From NCBI RefSeq assembly GCF_009363075.1, contig NZ_CP045293.1, positions 1,364,001 through 1,428,000 on the forward strand: a DNA stretch of 64,000 nt, given 5' to 3'. The translations under genes and the position numbers were made by a program. Shown here piece after piece: positions 10,061 to 18,085 of the stretch. Origin of the DNA: Paenibacillus guangzhouensis. GTDB taxonomy: Bacteria; Bacillota; Bacilli; Paenibacillales; Paenibacillaceae. A model generated the notes under the pieces. That model saw only the letters and a list, made by a program, of their open reading frames with translations. It made no database searches and was not told where the DNA came from. Positions within the stretch are counted from its first letter, which is position 1. The number at the start of each line of letters is the position of its first letter.

Positions 10061-11842
10061 TTATACGAGATATTCAATAAAAATGGTCTTATCGATGCTG
10101 CTTAAAGTGATCGTAATCCGATCCGAGCTCTTGAGCTCCAATCCTCGACTTGCGTCTAACGTGCGGCCGGATTTCTCAATGGAGCTGGCTGCAAGGTTCT
10201 TGAGCTCGATGCGGTCATTCTTCACGGGCGTGAACATAATTTTCTCCGTTTCCTTGAACTCAGGCGCGAGCTGCAGGAGCTGATGCAAATTGAATTTGCC
10301 TTTAAATGCTTTCAGCTTCTTATATTGCGGGTGGCTTTTCTCCCCAGTGTTCTCATCTCGGATTTCAATGACGAGTTGGCCGACAAAGCCGCGATTTGCT
10401 TTTTTGACCGCTGCCAGGACGAAATATCCTCCCGTCGCGATCGCTGCCAAGAGGAGGACCCCAAGAACGACAGGCCAGATCGGGAACGGCTTGTCGTCTT
10501 TCGGTTCCGGCTGGCTCGGCGTCACGGCAGTTCCGCCTGTTGCCTTCCCATTGATCGTCACGGCATCGGACTCGCGATAGAAGCTCTTTTCTTCCGCTCG
10601 AACGGTTAGCTCGTAAGCTTTCTGGTCCGCGACGGTATAGGTTCCCTTGAACTGATCTCCCGCGTTCGTCAAAGGCATTTCGGTTACGTTCCCCGTGCTT
10701 AGATCTTTGACCTTGAGGACGGCCTTCATATGACTATACAGCGCGTTGTCCTTTAGCTTTTGGCCGTTACTCGTGAGATAGGCGCCAATGGCGATGGTAT
10801 CTCCCTTTTTGTAGGTTTTCTGCGGGACCGGATCCATTGCAAGCTCCAAATCGTAGTTAAAGACGAGATTGATGTCGATTTTGTTCTTATCGACGCCTTT
10901 GACTTGCAACTTCCAGTCGCCCTGCACCGGCTTGAGCATTTTCACGAGAGTGTAGCTCTTCGATTTGGATACCAAGACTTCATTGGAAGGAACCGGAATC
11001 GACTGGCCTGACGGATCCGTCAGTTTGATGTCAACTGGTTGGGATGACATAATGGATATATTCGCTTCAAGCACGTTCGCATTCGGAACGTTGACCGTAA
11101 CCTCTTGATATTTTCCGTTCCCTGTAAGGGACTGGATGGGTACGATGTTTAGCTTCAAGTGGCTGGCGAAGATCTCGCTAAGAATTTGAGGGAGGTCGTC
11201 CGCCGAGCTCGTCTCGAATGACTTGGCTCCGGTACGCTTGGATAAGTCCGCAAGAGCCCCCTTGTTCAGTTTACCATCGGCATTCAGGCCAATCGTATAG
11301 ATCGGAACGTTCTTGCTCTTCGCGTCTTCGACGGCTTGATTCAATTCTTGATCCGACTGGGCTTGCGTCCGATTGGATTTCTTATTCAATGCGTTATTGC
11401 CGTCGGCCAGCACGACGATCATCGGCTCGTGACTTGGATCCGCGCCATCCTCTAACACTTTGATGGCTTCGCGAACCCCGACGGCAATATCGGTATACGT
11501 GCCGCGATTCAGTTGATCGATGAATTGCTTCAAATCTTGTTTGTCCGCATTGGACTTGATTTCAAGAAGAGCCTTTTCGCGCTCGATCCGGTCCGTATAG
11601 GCAATGATGCCTACCTTGTCGCCTTGAACAGATAACATGTCGATGAACATCTTCATCGCTTCATTCCCGATTTTATTCTTGTCGCTGCTATTCATCGAGT
11701 TACTGACATCCACGACCAGCACCGCGTCAATCTTCGACGATTGCGCAGCCGCATGGGCGGCAGGCAATAGACCGGCCAGCGGAAGGAACAGCATCGCGAA
11801 GGTTAGCATCAGTAGGATGAGGCCGATTTTATTTTTATACAT
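10061..11842 (-). CDS. Secreted, membrane-anchored VWA protein; first gene of the tubulin-like operon
   Basis: A 593-residue protein with an N-terminal signal peptide ending near AAHAAA (about residue 32). A VWA domain follows with MIDAS residues D45, S47 and S49 (DVSNSM), then a beta-rich region (about 240-430) like the extracellular part of chloride-channel/BatA-type VWA proteins. One transmembrane helix (about 455-480) leads to a cytoplasmic tail of roughly 110 residues ending in strand-rich sequence. The predicted topology links an outside metal-dependent binding domain to a cytoplasmic domain that could contact the tubulin-like protein encoded 33 nt downstream. The start is ATG at 11842 with AGGAG at 11851-11855. 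Confidence 0.8.
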   Translation of the reverse strand: MYKNKIGLILLMLTFAMLFLPLAGLLPAAHAAAQSSKIDAVLVVDVSNSMNSSDKNKIGNEAMKMFIDMLSVQGDKVGIIAYTDRIEREKALLEIKSNADKQDLKQFIDQLNRGTYTDIAVGVREAIKVLEDGADPSHEPMIVVLADGNNALNKKSNRTQAQSDQELNQAVEDAKSKNVPIYTIGLNADGKLNKGALADLSKRTGAKSFETSSADDLPQILSEIFASHLKLNIVPIQSLTGNGKYQEVTVNVPNANVLEANISIMSSQPVDIKLTDPSGQSIPVPSNEVLVSKSKSYTLVKMLKPVQGDWKLQVKGVDKNKIDINLVFNYDLELAMDPVPQKTYKKGDTIAIGAYLTSNGQKLKDNALYSHMKAVLKVKDLSTGNVTEMPLTNAGDQFKGTYTVADQKAYELTVRAEEKSFYRESDAVTINGKATGGTAVTPSQPEPKDDKPFPIWPVVLGVLLLAAIATGGYFVLAAVKKANRGFVGQLVIEIRDENTGEKSHPQYKKLKAFKGKFNLHQLLQLAPEFKETEKIMFTPVKNDRIELKNLAASSIEKSGRTLDASRGLELKSSDRITITLSSIDKTIFIEYLV

Positions 11843-11977
11843 GGGTAAGGCTCCTTTTTCTGTGTAATCTTATTTCTTATTCTAGAGATTCATGCTTAAT
11901 GAGAGATGAAAGAACGGCATGAAAATATTGTAAAATAAACTAGTAATATAGAATATCATACAAAAATAGATGGAATA

Positions 11978-12007
11978 TTGCTAGAAACCTGAAGCTTTCA
12001 TTATGAT
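11978..12007 (+). promoter_or_regulatory. Candidate sigma-A promoter for the rightward arm of the tubulin-like locus
   Basis: TTGCTA at 11978-11983 and TATGAT at 12002-12007 are separated by 18 bp, about 80 bp upstream of the first rightward ORF. The rest of the 240-bp AT-rich divergent gap (11843-12083) holds no further gene that I can see. It must also contain the promoter of the leftward operon, for which I found only weak -35/-10 matches. Confidence 0.4.
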
Positions 12008-12083
12008 ATAGTTAAAGGCATTGAACTTCAACTTTTGCAGAATCTCGCACTTCGATCATTTGTGATAAAGGAAGGAATCTACT

Positions 12084-12233
12084 ATGTTTGCATACGTAAG
12101 TATTGGAATTTTGTTTCTCTTTGTAATTGTAAAATGCATTCAATACGTCTGGCACCGAAATAAATCATTAGATCCGGCAACCATCGACAAAGAATTGCTG
12201 GGTATCCTGAACACCGAGCGTGATAGAGCATGA
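12084..12233 (+). CDS. Small single-pass membrane protein (49 aa)
   Basis: ATG at 12084 follows AAAGGAAGG. The 49-codon frame encodes MFAYVSIGILFLFVIVK, one hydrophobic helix, then a polar basic segment (YVWHRNKSLDP) and an acidic C-terminus. Its TGA overlaps the ATG of the next gene (ATGA, 12230-12233), the same coupling used between the next two genes. The ribosome binding site, hydrophobic helix and stop/start overlap together argue that it is a real gene. The function is unknown; by position it belongs with the membrane components of the tubulin-like locus. Confidence 0.75.
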   Translation: MFAYVSIGILFLFVIVKCIQYVWHRNKSLDPATIDKELLGILNTERDRA

Positions 12234-13192
12234 ACAAGTCAAATTCAAAGACCCCAGTCTTTCTGAAGCCTTATGAAAAAACGAAATATCGATATGAAAA
12301 GCTTAAGATTTGCAAGAAATGCCATGCGTTCACGATCTTAGGAGACATGACTTGCCCGGAATGCGGCAAACCTCATCTGATTCCTGTCGAAGAACAAGCT
12401 ATGCGCAATACAAAGCATGCCATGCATACGGTGATTCTCGTTGCCGTGTGTCTCGGTCTGGTAAGCATTTTCTTAAGCAGCACGTTACTGCAAATGGGAC
12501 TTTGCGGCATCCTCACCATCGTGGCGATCGGCATCCTATGGATCGTACAGCGCAATGTGATGGATGTAGAGTGTACGCGTGCATTAAGTAAGCTATTCGA
12601 TGCCAATCAGAAAAAAATTCAAGACGGCATCATTGAAGATTACAAAGCGGCCATCGATCACTGGGATACCGATCAGCAGCGTTGTTACGAAATGCTGCGA
12701 GAAATCGGTACGTTATTGCACAATGACATGATACGCATTCGGCAGCTGACGCTGCTGCAGACGTTTCTGCTTCGCAAAGATATGGATTTAGAGCTTGAAC
12801 CGTTGTTAGTGCGCAGACATGAACCCGTGCTAGTCGATTATATCGGCGAGCTTGCGAAGATCAAGCGCAATCTGATCAAAGACCGTACCTTTCAATATAT
12901 CATGGCTTTCGAGCCGGAAATTATGGGTCAGGACAGAGGGCTGGACATCTTGACAGCCGTTGCTGGAGCCGCCGTACGGATGAAACATTACGTTCTCAGC
13001 TACTCTGGTCTTGTTAGACGCTATGCGCATAATCTGCCCAAAGATCGGTTCCTTCGCCTCTACCAGATGATCGAACAATATCCGAACGAAGATTGGGGGC
13101 GGTTGTCGGATGAAGTCATGCGCATTTACACGGAAAAATACCAATGGGACCCTGACTTTCAACAAAAAAGCCAAAGGAGTCTCTCTATATGA
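12230..13192 (+). CDS. Zinc-ribbon membrane protein of unknown function
   Basis: A 320-residue protein. It has an N-terminal zinc ribbon (C28, C31, C42, C45; CKKCHAF and CPECGKP) and two adjacent hydrophobic helices (about 65-84 and 88-108), then a largely helical cytoplasmic domain of about 210 residues. The zinc ribbon followed by a TM hairpin recalls the zinc-ribbon GTPase of the opposite operon. No named family was recognised. The gene starts in the ATGA overlap with the 49-residue ORF and ends in an ATGA overlap with the next gene, so the three genes form one translationally coupled operon divergent from the tubulin-like operon. Confidence 0.6.
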   Translation: MNKSNSKTPVFLKPYEKTKYRYEKLKICKKCHAFTILGDMTCPECGKPHLIPVEEQAMRNTKHAMHTVILVAVCLGLVSIFLSSTLLQMGLCGILTIVAIGILWIVQRNVMDVECTRALSKLFDANQKKIQDGIIEDYKAAIDHWDTDQQRCYEMLREIGTLLHNDMIRIRQLTLLQTFLLRKDMDLELEPLLVRRHEPVLVDYIGELAKIKRNLIKDRTFQYIMAFEPEIMGQDRGLDILTAVAGAAVRMKHYVLSYSGLVRRYAHNLPKDRFLRLYQMIEQYPNEDWGRLSDEVMRIYTEKYQWDPDFQQKSQRSLSI

Positions 13193-14928
13193 CGATCATT
13201 CGGGCGATAACCCCTCGAAATCTGATGATTTTTTTGTGCGCGGTGGTTCTGGTCCTCATCGGAGTTAAAGGCGTCTTTATCTTTCACAAAATCAATACGA
13301 TCGCGAAAGCTGATCGATTGCTGGCAAACAAGCAGCTGGTAGAAGCAGAAGCCGCTTATACGGATGCATGGAATAATCGGTGGATTCAGTATCAGGATGA
13401 TAAGATATCCGAGCGTCTACGGGCGCTGTCACCGATCACGGAGATGAAGCAGACGTTATCGAATCTGAATATAGAATTGGAGCAGATTGCGAGGAATGAT
13501 GATATCGAACGCCTGATGACCGCCTATACGACCTACCAGACCTTTAAAGCCCCGTATGCCCATGCAGAGAATCCATATGCCGTCTACTATCAACAGCTTG
13601 CGGCATCGACGCAAATCGCCGCGAAGATCGAAGAATCCTTCCATAGGTTCATCACGAGATTCTATGAACAGATGGCATCCAACCTCGAGCATAAGAATTA
13701 TGAGGATGAGCGATTCAAATCGAACTTGTTCGCGATTCCTGAAGTCTATTACAAGCGGGAAGGACGTCGTGCGGATATTCTGTCGGCGAAATTCAAGAAG
13801 TACGATGAACAGAAGCTGGATCAAATCGCAAGTGCGGGCCAATACGAGACTTTATTGCATGAAGCTACCACCATGCAGAAGACCTATGACGGCTTAAAAT
13901 GGAAAGCAAGTTGGATGCCGAAGAAAGTCGATGCGCTCGTCCATGTATTTTTGCGGAACGATGTGGGTCAAGAGCGCTATGCCGACTTTGCCATGCATGC
14001 CAAGCGTTATGTTGAATATGCGAAGTCCAGGCCAGGTAAATCAGAAGTGGAAGTCTATATTCAGAGTCAAATACGAAAATGGATGCGAAGCGCGAAAACC
14101 TTCATCCGTGACGGAGAATTCCAAAAAGCGCTTCAGATCTATGAGGGATTGGCGGTCTACCAAGATACAAAGCAAGAGATTCAGGATGCAACGTCCGCGT
14201 GGACCGCAGCAGATCCTGTGCGAATTCTGCAAGGTGTCGATAGCGCGGTGAACTATGAACAGGTAAGCGGCGGAAAAGACCGTTTCGATGTGAAAGTCTA
14301 CGTGATCGCTACGGATGCGATGAATACTCTCTATTACGGGACGTTGAATCGTGATGACCATGTCTCCATCCTTAAATCAAACGCTGTACCGAAAGGGAAT
14401 AAGATTCGAAGCGTTAAAATTGAAGAGAAATTAAGCACGCGGAAGTCTCCTGTCCTGATCGTGGAGACGGATTCGCCTTCCCGCAAAGCGTGGTATGGAG
14501 CTTATCAAGTGAAGAACGAACGATTGCAGCCGTTATTCGAATTCGAAGCGGATGGATATGAGGTACAGTCCGACGGCACACTTCACGTGCAGGCAGAGGC
14601 GGAAGACCAGGTCGCCATCTATGCGCTCGTGAACGATACGTACCAATATGCAGGAATCGTGCAGCAATTTACCGATATTGCTGTCGAGAATTTATGGCAA
14701 TATCAGCACATGAAGGTTCGCTTCACCGTGAACATTGTCGCCGTCGGTGATGCCGGCGTATACGCCCAGATGGGGGACAGCTACTTGCAATTGAGAGGGG
14801 ACCTCTCCTATTCGCTAGGGATGGTGACGATCATCGGAATCTACAATGAATCGAAGGAATTGCAAGTAGGAGATCTCATGGTGAATATCCCGGTGGTAGA
14901 AGTGGAGACGATTAAGAAGCAGGAATAA
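13189..14928 (+). CDS. Membrane-anchored protein with helical and beta-rich domains, unknown function
   Basis: A 579-residue protein with one N-terminal hydrophobic anchor (about residues 12-32, FLCAVVLVLIGVKGVFIF). A long helical, TPR-like region follows (about 35-340; segments such as KQLVEAEAAYTDAWNN and EFQKALQIYEGLAVYQ), then a beta-rich C-terminal half (about 345-579). Most of the protein should lie outside the membrane. No enzyme motif is visible. It is the last gene of the rightward arm. I did not recognise a family; it may be the extracytoplasmic sensor or scaffold of the locus. Confidence 0.55.
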   Translation: MTIIRAITPRNLMIFLCAVVLVLIGVKGVFIFHKINTIAKADRLLANKQLVEAEAAYTDAWNNRWIQYQDDKISERLRALSPITEMKQTLSNLNIELEQIARNDDIERLMTAYTTYQTFKAPYAHAENPYAVYYQQLAASTQIAAKIEESFHRFITRFYEQMASNLEHKNYEDERFKSNLFAIPEVYYKREGRRADILSAKFKKYDEQKLDQIASAGQYETLLHEATTMQKTYDGLKWKASWMPKKVDALVHVFLRNDVGQERYADFAMHAKRYVEYAKSRPGKSEVEVYIQSQIRKWMRSAKTFIRDGEFQKALQIYEGLAVYQDTKQEIQDATSAWTAADPVRILQGVDSAVNYEQVSGGKDRFDVKVYVIATDAMNTLYYGTLNRDDHVSILKSNAVPKGNKIRSVKIEEKLSTRKSPVLIVETDSPSRKAWYGAYQVKNERLQPLFEFEADGYEVQSDGTLHVQAEAEDQVAIYALVNDTYQYAGIVQQFTDIAVENLWQYQHMKVRFTVNIVAVGDAGVYAQMGDSYLQLRGDLSYSLGMVTIIGIYNESKELQVGDLMVNIPVVEVETIKKQE

Positions 14929-15082
14929 TCACGTTTGAAGGATATGACAACACGTAGACATGCATGAATTAATGACCTTATTTTACCAATTGTGTGGTAC
15001 TATATTTTTAGATCTGGGCGTCGCGAAAATGAGAGATTGTGAAAAATCTGAAAGATCCAGAGGGTAACTATAAAAAAACCTC

Positions 15083-15113
15083 TTGAACCTTACGTAACGT
15101 CACGTTTTATACT
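15083..15113 (+). promoter_or_regulatory. MerR-type promoter with 19-bp spacer
   Basis: TTGAAC (15083-15088) and TATACT (15108-15113) are separated by exactly 19 bp. The spacer holds an imperfect dyad around ACGTAACGT. An overlong spacer with a dyad between -35 and -10 is the hallmark of promoters twisted into activity by MerR regulators. It lies 44 bp upstream of the merR-family gene, so autoregulation is likely. Confidence 0.7.
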
Positions 15114-15156
15114 CAAGACACCGGTAATCAGCTAGCGCCCAAGAAAGGAATGGTTT

Positions 15157-15621
15157 ATGCAGCAGAATTGGAAAGTGGGGGATCTTGCCAAATTAACCGG
15201 ACTTACAGTCCGAACGTTAAGGTTTTACGATCAGATCGGCTTGTTTTCTCCGTCAGGGCATTCGCAAACCGGCCATCGGTTATATAATGAAGCCGATATC
15301 AGAAGGCTGCAACAAATCTTGTCACTCAAAGATTTGGGCTTATCGCTTGAAGAAATTCAAAAGGTGCTGCAAGGCCATACTCCGTCCGATATTGTGGGTA
15401 TTCAGATTGATAGGATCCGGAAAAATATAAAAACCCAACAAAAGCTTTTGGCTGAACTCGAACGTGTGGCTGAACGAATGAACCAACAGAAACCACCTTC
15501 CGTTGATGCATTTATTTCTTTACTGGAAACGATGAAGATAAGCCATGAAAAGTTTATCATTGAACACCGTTTGAACTGGGAACATCGTTTCGATCTGCTT
15601 GGAGATTTTATAAACGAATGA
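15157..15621 (+). CDS. MerR family transcriptional regulator
   Basis: A 154-residue protein. Residues 6-40 form the winged helix-turn-helix (VGDLAKLTGLTVRTLRFYDQ, ending in the usual RFYDQIGL), followed by the wing HRLYNEADIRRLQQI and a coiled-coil dimerisation helix (about 80-115). The short C-terminal part has no cysteine cluster, so metal sensing is unlikely; a small-molecule or stress signal is more likely. It is followed at 26 nt by a tandem SRPBCC gene, which is the probable target together with itself, through the 19-bp-spacer promoter upstream. Confidence 0.9.
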   Translation: MQQNWKVGDLAKLTGLTVRTLRFYDQIGLFSPSGHSQTGHRLYNEADIRRLQQILSLKDLGLSLEEIQKVLQGHTPSDIVGIQIDRIRKNIKTQQKLLAELERVAERMNQQKPPSVDAFISLLETMKISHEKFIIEHRLNWEHRFDLLGDFINE

Positions 15622-15647
15622 TTTGATTTCTCTTAGAGGAGGATTTC

Positions 15648-16523
15648 ATGATGAATCAACGATTTACGACTCACTCGACATTCCAAATTGAACGTATTTA
15701 CCGTACCTCTCCGGAACGGTTGTTCGCTGCATGGTCGGATCGAAGCGCGAAAGCACGCTGGTTCCAGCCTGCCGAGGTATTCGATTTCTGCGTCGGTGGA
15801 CGAGAAATGAGTAAAGGGGGGCCTCCAGGCGGACCTGTATATACATTTGAGGCCTTTTACCAAGAAATCGTGCCTAATGAACGTCTGGTATATTCGTATA
15901 GTCTAGATCAAGGTGAAGTCAGGATATCGGTTTCCATCGCTACTATTGAGTTAAAGCCGACCACAGAGGGAATCAAACTGACATTTACAGAACAGGCAAC
16001 GTTTTTCGACGGGCACGATACGCCGGAACAACGTGAGCATGGAACGAGGGAAATGCTGGAACTCCTCGGAAAATCCCTTGGTGAAAGTAACGAAGACAAC
16101 TTTGAACTCGTGTCTCGTCGTAAGTATGCTGCCCCTCGTAATTTAGTATACCGAGCTTGGACGGAACCGGAACTCCTTGCCCAGTGGTGGGGACCTAACG
16201 GTTTCACGAATACGTTCCATACTTTCGATTTAAGACCTGGAGGTGTCTGGGAATATACAATGCATGGTCCTAACGGAGCCGACTTCCCGAACCGAAGCGT
16301 TTTCCATGAAATTGGTCCTGAATGTATTGTACTGAGACACGACAACAAACCTCACTTTATTCTAACGGCTACATTCGAGGATGTTGGCAGTGGAACAGAG
16401 GTTACTTTTCGGCAGACTTTCGAGACAAAGGAAGAATACATCAAGCTCAAACCGATTAGCGAAGAAGCGAATGAACAAAATTTAGATAGGCTCGGATCAC
16501 TGATGAAGAGGTTGTCCGAGTAA
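15648..16523 (+). CDS. Tandem SRPBCC (AHSA1/CalC-type) domain protein
   Basis: A 291-residue protein made of two complete START-like units: residues about 10-145 (IYRTSPERLFAAWSD start) and about 150-291 (RKYAAPRNLVYRAWTEPELL start). Both carry the usual signature of a hydrophobic-cavity helix-grip fold. Single-domain members are about 140 residues, so this is an in-tandem duplication or fusion. The first unit is more divergent (FQPAEVFDFCVGGREM), the second keeps WWGPNGFTN. It is in one operon with the MerR regulator. Ligand binding, lipid or polyketide handling, or detoxification are possible; the substrate cannot be read from the sequence. Confidence 0.85.
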   Translation: MMNQRFTTHSTFQIERIYRTSPERLFAAWSDRSAKARWFQPAEVFDFCVGGREMSKGGPPGGPVYTFEAFYQEIVPNERLVYSYSLDQGEVRISVSIATIELKPTTEGIKLTFTEQATFFDGHDTPEQREHGTREMLELLGKSLGESNEDNFELVSRRKYAAPRNLVYRAWTEPELLAQWWGPNGFTNTFHTFDLRPGGVWEYTMHGPNGADFPNRSVFHEIGPECIVLRHDNKPHFILTATFEDVGSGTEVTFRQTFETKEEYIKLKPISEEANEQNLDRLGSLMKRLSE

Positions 16524-16549
16524 GCTGAAGAGATCGTTATACATAACGG

Positions 16550-16587
16550 AAGGTTTGGTTCTTATACCAGGCCTTTTTGTTATTTTG
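16550..16587 (+). terminator. Rho-independent terminator of the merR-SRPBCC operon
   Basis: AAGGTTTGGT (16550-16559) pairs with ACCAGGCCTT (16566-16575) as a 10-bp stem with two G-U pairs and a 6-nt loop, followed by TTTGTTATTTT. Confidence 0.8.
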
Positions 16588-16736
16588 AAACCTTTTCCAA
16601 TTAACGTATAAATTTTTTTGTGGAAATTTCTAAATTAAGGAAGGTGTTTGAAATTTAAACATTCATATGGGGACTAGACAAAACAATTTACAGCAAAGGA
16701 AAATAAAATCTGACAGAGAACACATACTCTAAAATT

Positions 16737-16883
16737 ATGTTAAATGGAGCTTATGGTATCAGCTTACAGATCAATGCTATGGATTATTTAAATCTTAATG
16801 ATTATGAAGCTATCGTAAGTGTAACTACGGCAACTTTATTTGCTCCAGGAATAGAGCATCTGTTATTCGTTATACCTTCTTAA
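16737..16883 (+). other. Possible small ORF or gene remnant (48 codons) between two terminators
   Basis: ATG at 16737 opens a 48-codon frame (start MLNGAYGISLQINAMDYLNL) that ends 26 nt before a strong terminator. There is no convincing ribosome binding site, and the sequence shows no family. It could be the tail of a decayed gene or part of a small transcript. The rest of the 570-bp gap (16524-17091) holds two terminators and the DoxX promoter. Confidence 0.3.
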
Positions 16884-16908
16884 TAAACAAGCGGCAACGT
16901 TCAATCGC

Positions 16909-16948
16909 AACCGTTTCCTGGTATTTCACTGGGGAACGGTTGTTTTTT
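16909..16948 (+). terminator. Rho-independent terminator in a gene-poor gap
   Basis: AACCGTTTCC (16909-16918) pairs with GGGAACGGTT (16932-16941) with one G-U pair, loop of 13 nt, followed by GTTTTTTG. It has no annotated gene directly upstream except the 48-codon ORF, so something between 16.59 and 16.9 kb is probably transcribed. Confidence 0.75.
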
Positions 16949-16966
16949 GTGAGTTGAAAAAACCGG

Positions 16967-17018
16967 TTGACAGGACACCAAACGGTGTCTTATAATCAAA
17001 CCGACACCAAATGGTGTC
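16967..17018 (+). promoter_or_regulatory. Consensus promoter with two palindromic operators, upstream of the DoxX pair
   Basis: TTGACA (16967-16972) and TATAAT (16991-16996) are 18 bp apart and both match consensus. The spacer is filled by a perfect palindrome, GACACCAAACGGTGTC (16974-16989). A second copy, GACACCAAATGGTGTC, lies at 17003-17018 over the likely transcription start. Centres are 29 bp apart. This arrangement predicts tight repression by a dimeric regulator (ArsR-, TetR- or PadR-size site). The regulator is not encoded next door. Confidence 0.85.
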
Positions 17019-17091
17019 CGATAATAAATTAGTGACTTCGCATGTTTAACCCTGAATAAGTTTCAATAATCAATGATGAGGAGGAAACAAA

Positions 17092-17517
17092 ATGAGTAAA
17101 ACGATCCATGTTGATCCAACCATGAAAGTAAATACCCAGTCCCGAGGAGGAATAATGATTGGTTATTGGGCAGTCACTGGTTTACTCGCAGCAGCTATAA
17201 CATTAAGTGGTATCGGGCAACTGATGCAGTTAGGAGGGAACGTTGAGTTAGTGAAGAATATTGGTTACCCTGTATACGTCTTGACCATTCTCGGGATATG
17301 GAAGGTGCTAGGAGCTGTTGCGCTCATCATCCCAGGTTTGCCTCGGCTTAAAGAATGGGCTCATGCGGGTATCTTCTTTTTAATGACTGGTGCGGCTTTG
17401 TCTCATGTGTTTGCTAACGATTATGGGGATTATGGGTTTAATATTGTGCTTCCGCTTTTCTATGCTGCACTAAACATCGCCTCGTGGGCGCTGCGTCCGA
17501 AGAGTCGCAAATTATAA
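17092..17517 (+). CDS. DoxX-like membrane protein
   Basis: A 141-residue protein with four hydrophobic helices (about 22-42, 58-78, 88-108, 115-133) after a polar N-terminus of about 20 residues. The conserved DoxX-like pattern (SGIGQLMQL in helix 1, then YPVYVLTILGIWKVLGAVAL) is clear. GAGGAGG lies 7 nt before the ATG. Members of this family are small integral membrane proteins of poorly defined redox or stress function, and in Bacilli are often co-expressed with SRPBCC genes under ArsR control. It is 15 nt upstream of a second DoxX gene and under the palindrome-bearing promoter. Confidence 0.85.
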   Translation: MSKTIHVDPTMKVNTQSRGGIMIGYWAVTGLLAAAITLSGIGQLMQLGGNVELVKNIGYPVYVLTILGIWKVLGAVALIIPGLPRLKEWAHAGIFFLMTGAALSHVFANDYGDYGFNIVLPLFYAALNIASWALRPKSRKL

Positions 17518-17532
17518 GGAGGGGGAAAAATA

Positions 17533-17904
17533 ATGATGGTTATTATTTCAGTTATCTTACAAAGTTTTCTGCTCGTTACGATGGCCTTTGGTGGCGGAAG
17601 CAAGCTGGCTGGTGCGAAAAATTTTGTTGAAATGTTCGAGTCTCTACATCTGCCGCAATGGTTTCGGGTTGTTACTGGGTTGGTTCAACTCGTCGGGGCA
17701 GTCGGACTTGTTATCGGATACTGGTATCCGGCAGCGGCCGCATGGGCAGGCATATGGATTGGCATCACAATGCTTGTGGCATGCCTTACACATTTCAGAG
17801 TTAAACATCCTGTAACACAAGCGATTCCAGCCTCGGTGATTACTTTGATTGCAGCCACTCTCGTGGTCGTGCATGAATACGGAATGCCGCATCCCTTTAT
17901 ATAA
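17533..17904 (+). CDS. DoxX family membrane protein, second of a pair
   Basis: A 123-residue, four-helix membrane protein. Helix 1 (MVIISVILQSFLLVTMAFGG) is followed by SKLAGAKNFVEMFESLHLPQ and RVVTGLVQLVGAVGLVIGYW, the typical DoxX layout. The preceding AAGGAGGGGG is a strong ribosome binding site. It is shorter than and clearly different from the first DoxX protein, so the two may form a heteromer rather than be a fresh duplication. Confidence 0.85.
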   Translation: MMVIISVILQSFLLVTMAFGGGSKLAGAKNFVEMFESLHLPQWFRVVTGLVQLVGAVGLVIGYWYPAAAAWAGIWIGITMLVACLTHFRVKHPVTQAIPASVITLIAATLVVVHEYGMPHPFI

Positions 17905-17925
17905 CATGTAGTACTTATAAAAAAG

Positions 17926-17951
17926 AACTCTCCAGACATGGAGAGTTTTTT
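17926..17951 (+). terminator. Rho-independent terminator of the DoxX operon
   Basis: AACTCTCC (17926-17933), loop AGACAT, GGAGAGTT (17940-17947), then a run of six T. It lies 22 nt after the second DoxX stop codon. Confidence 0.9.
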
Positions 17952-18085
17952 GCATTTGATTAGGCGCAACAAACTGTGTATATGAAGTAAAAAGTGTAAC
18001 ATGATGTACATACTCTGTTGAGATTGGTAATATGTAGAAAACACATTTATTGTCAGTATTATAGACGACTTAACCGAGGTGACAA

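Noticed and set aside
9555-10283. 242-codon plus-strand open frame
   Set aside because: Antisense to the tubulin-like and VWA genes; Ser/Arg-rich shadow composition.
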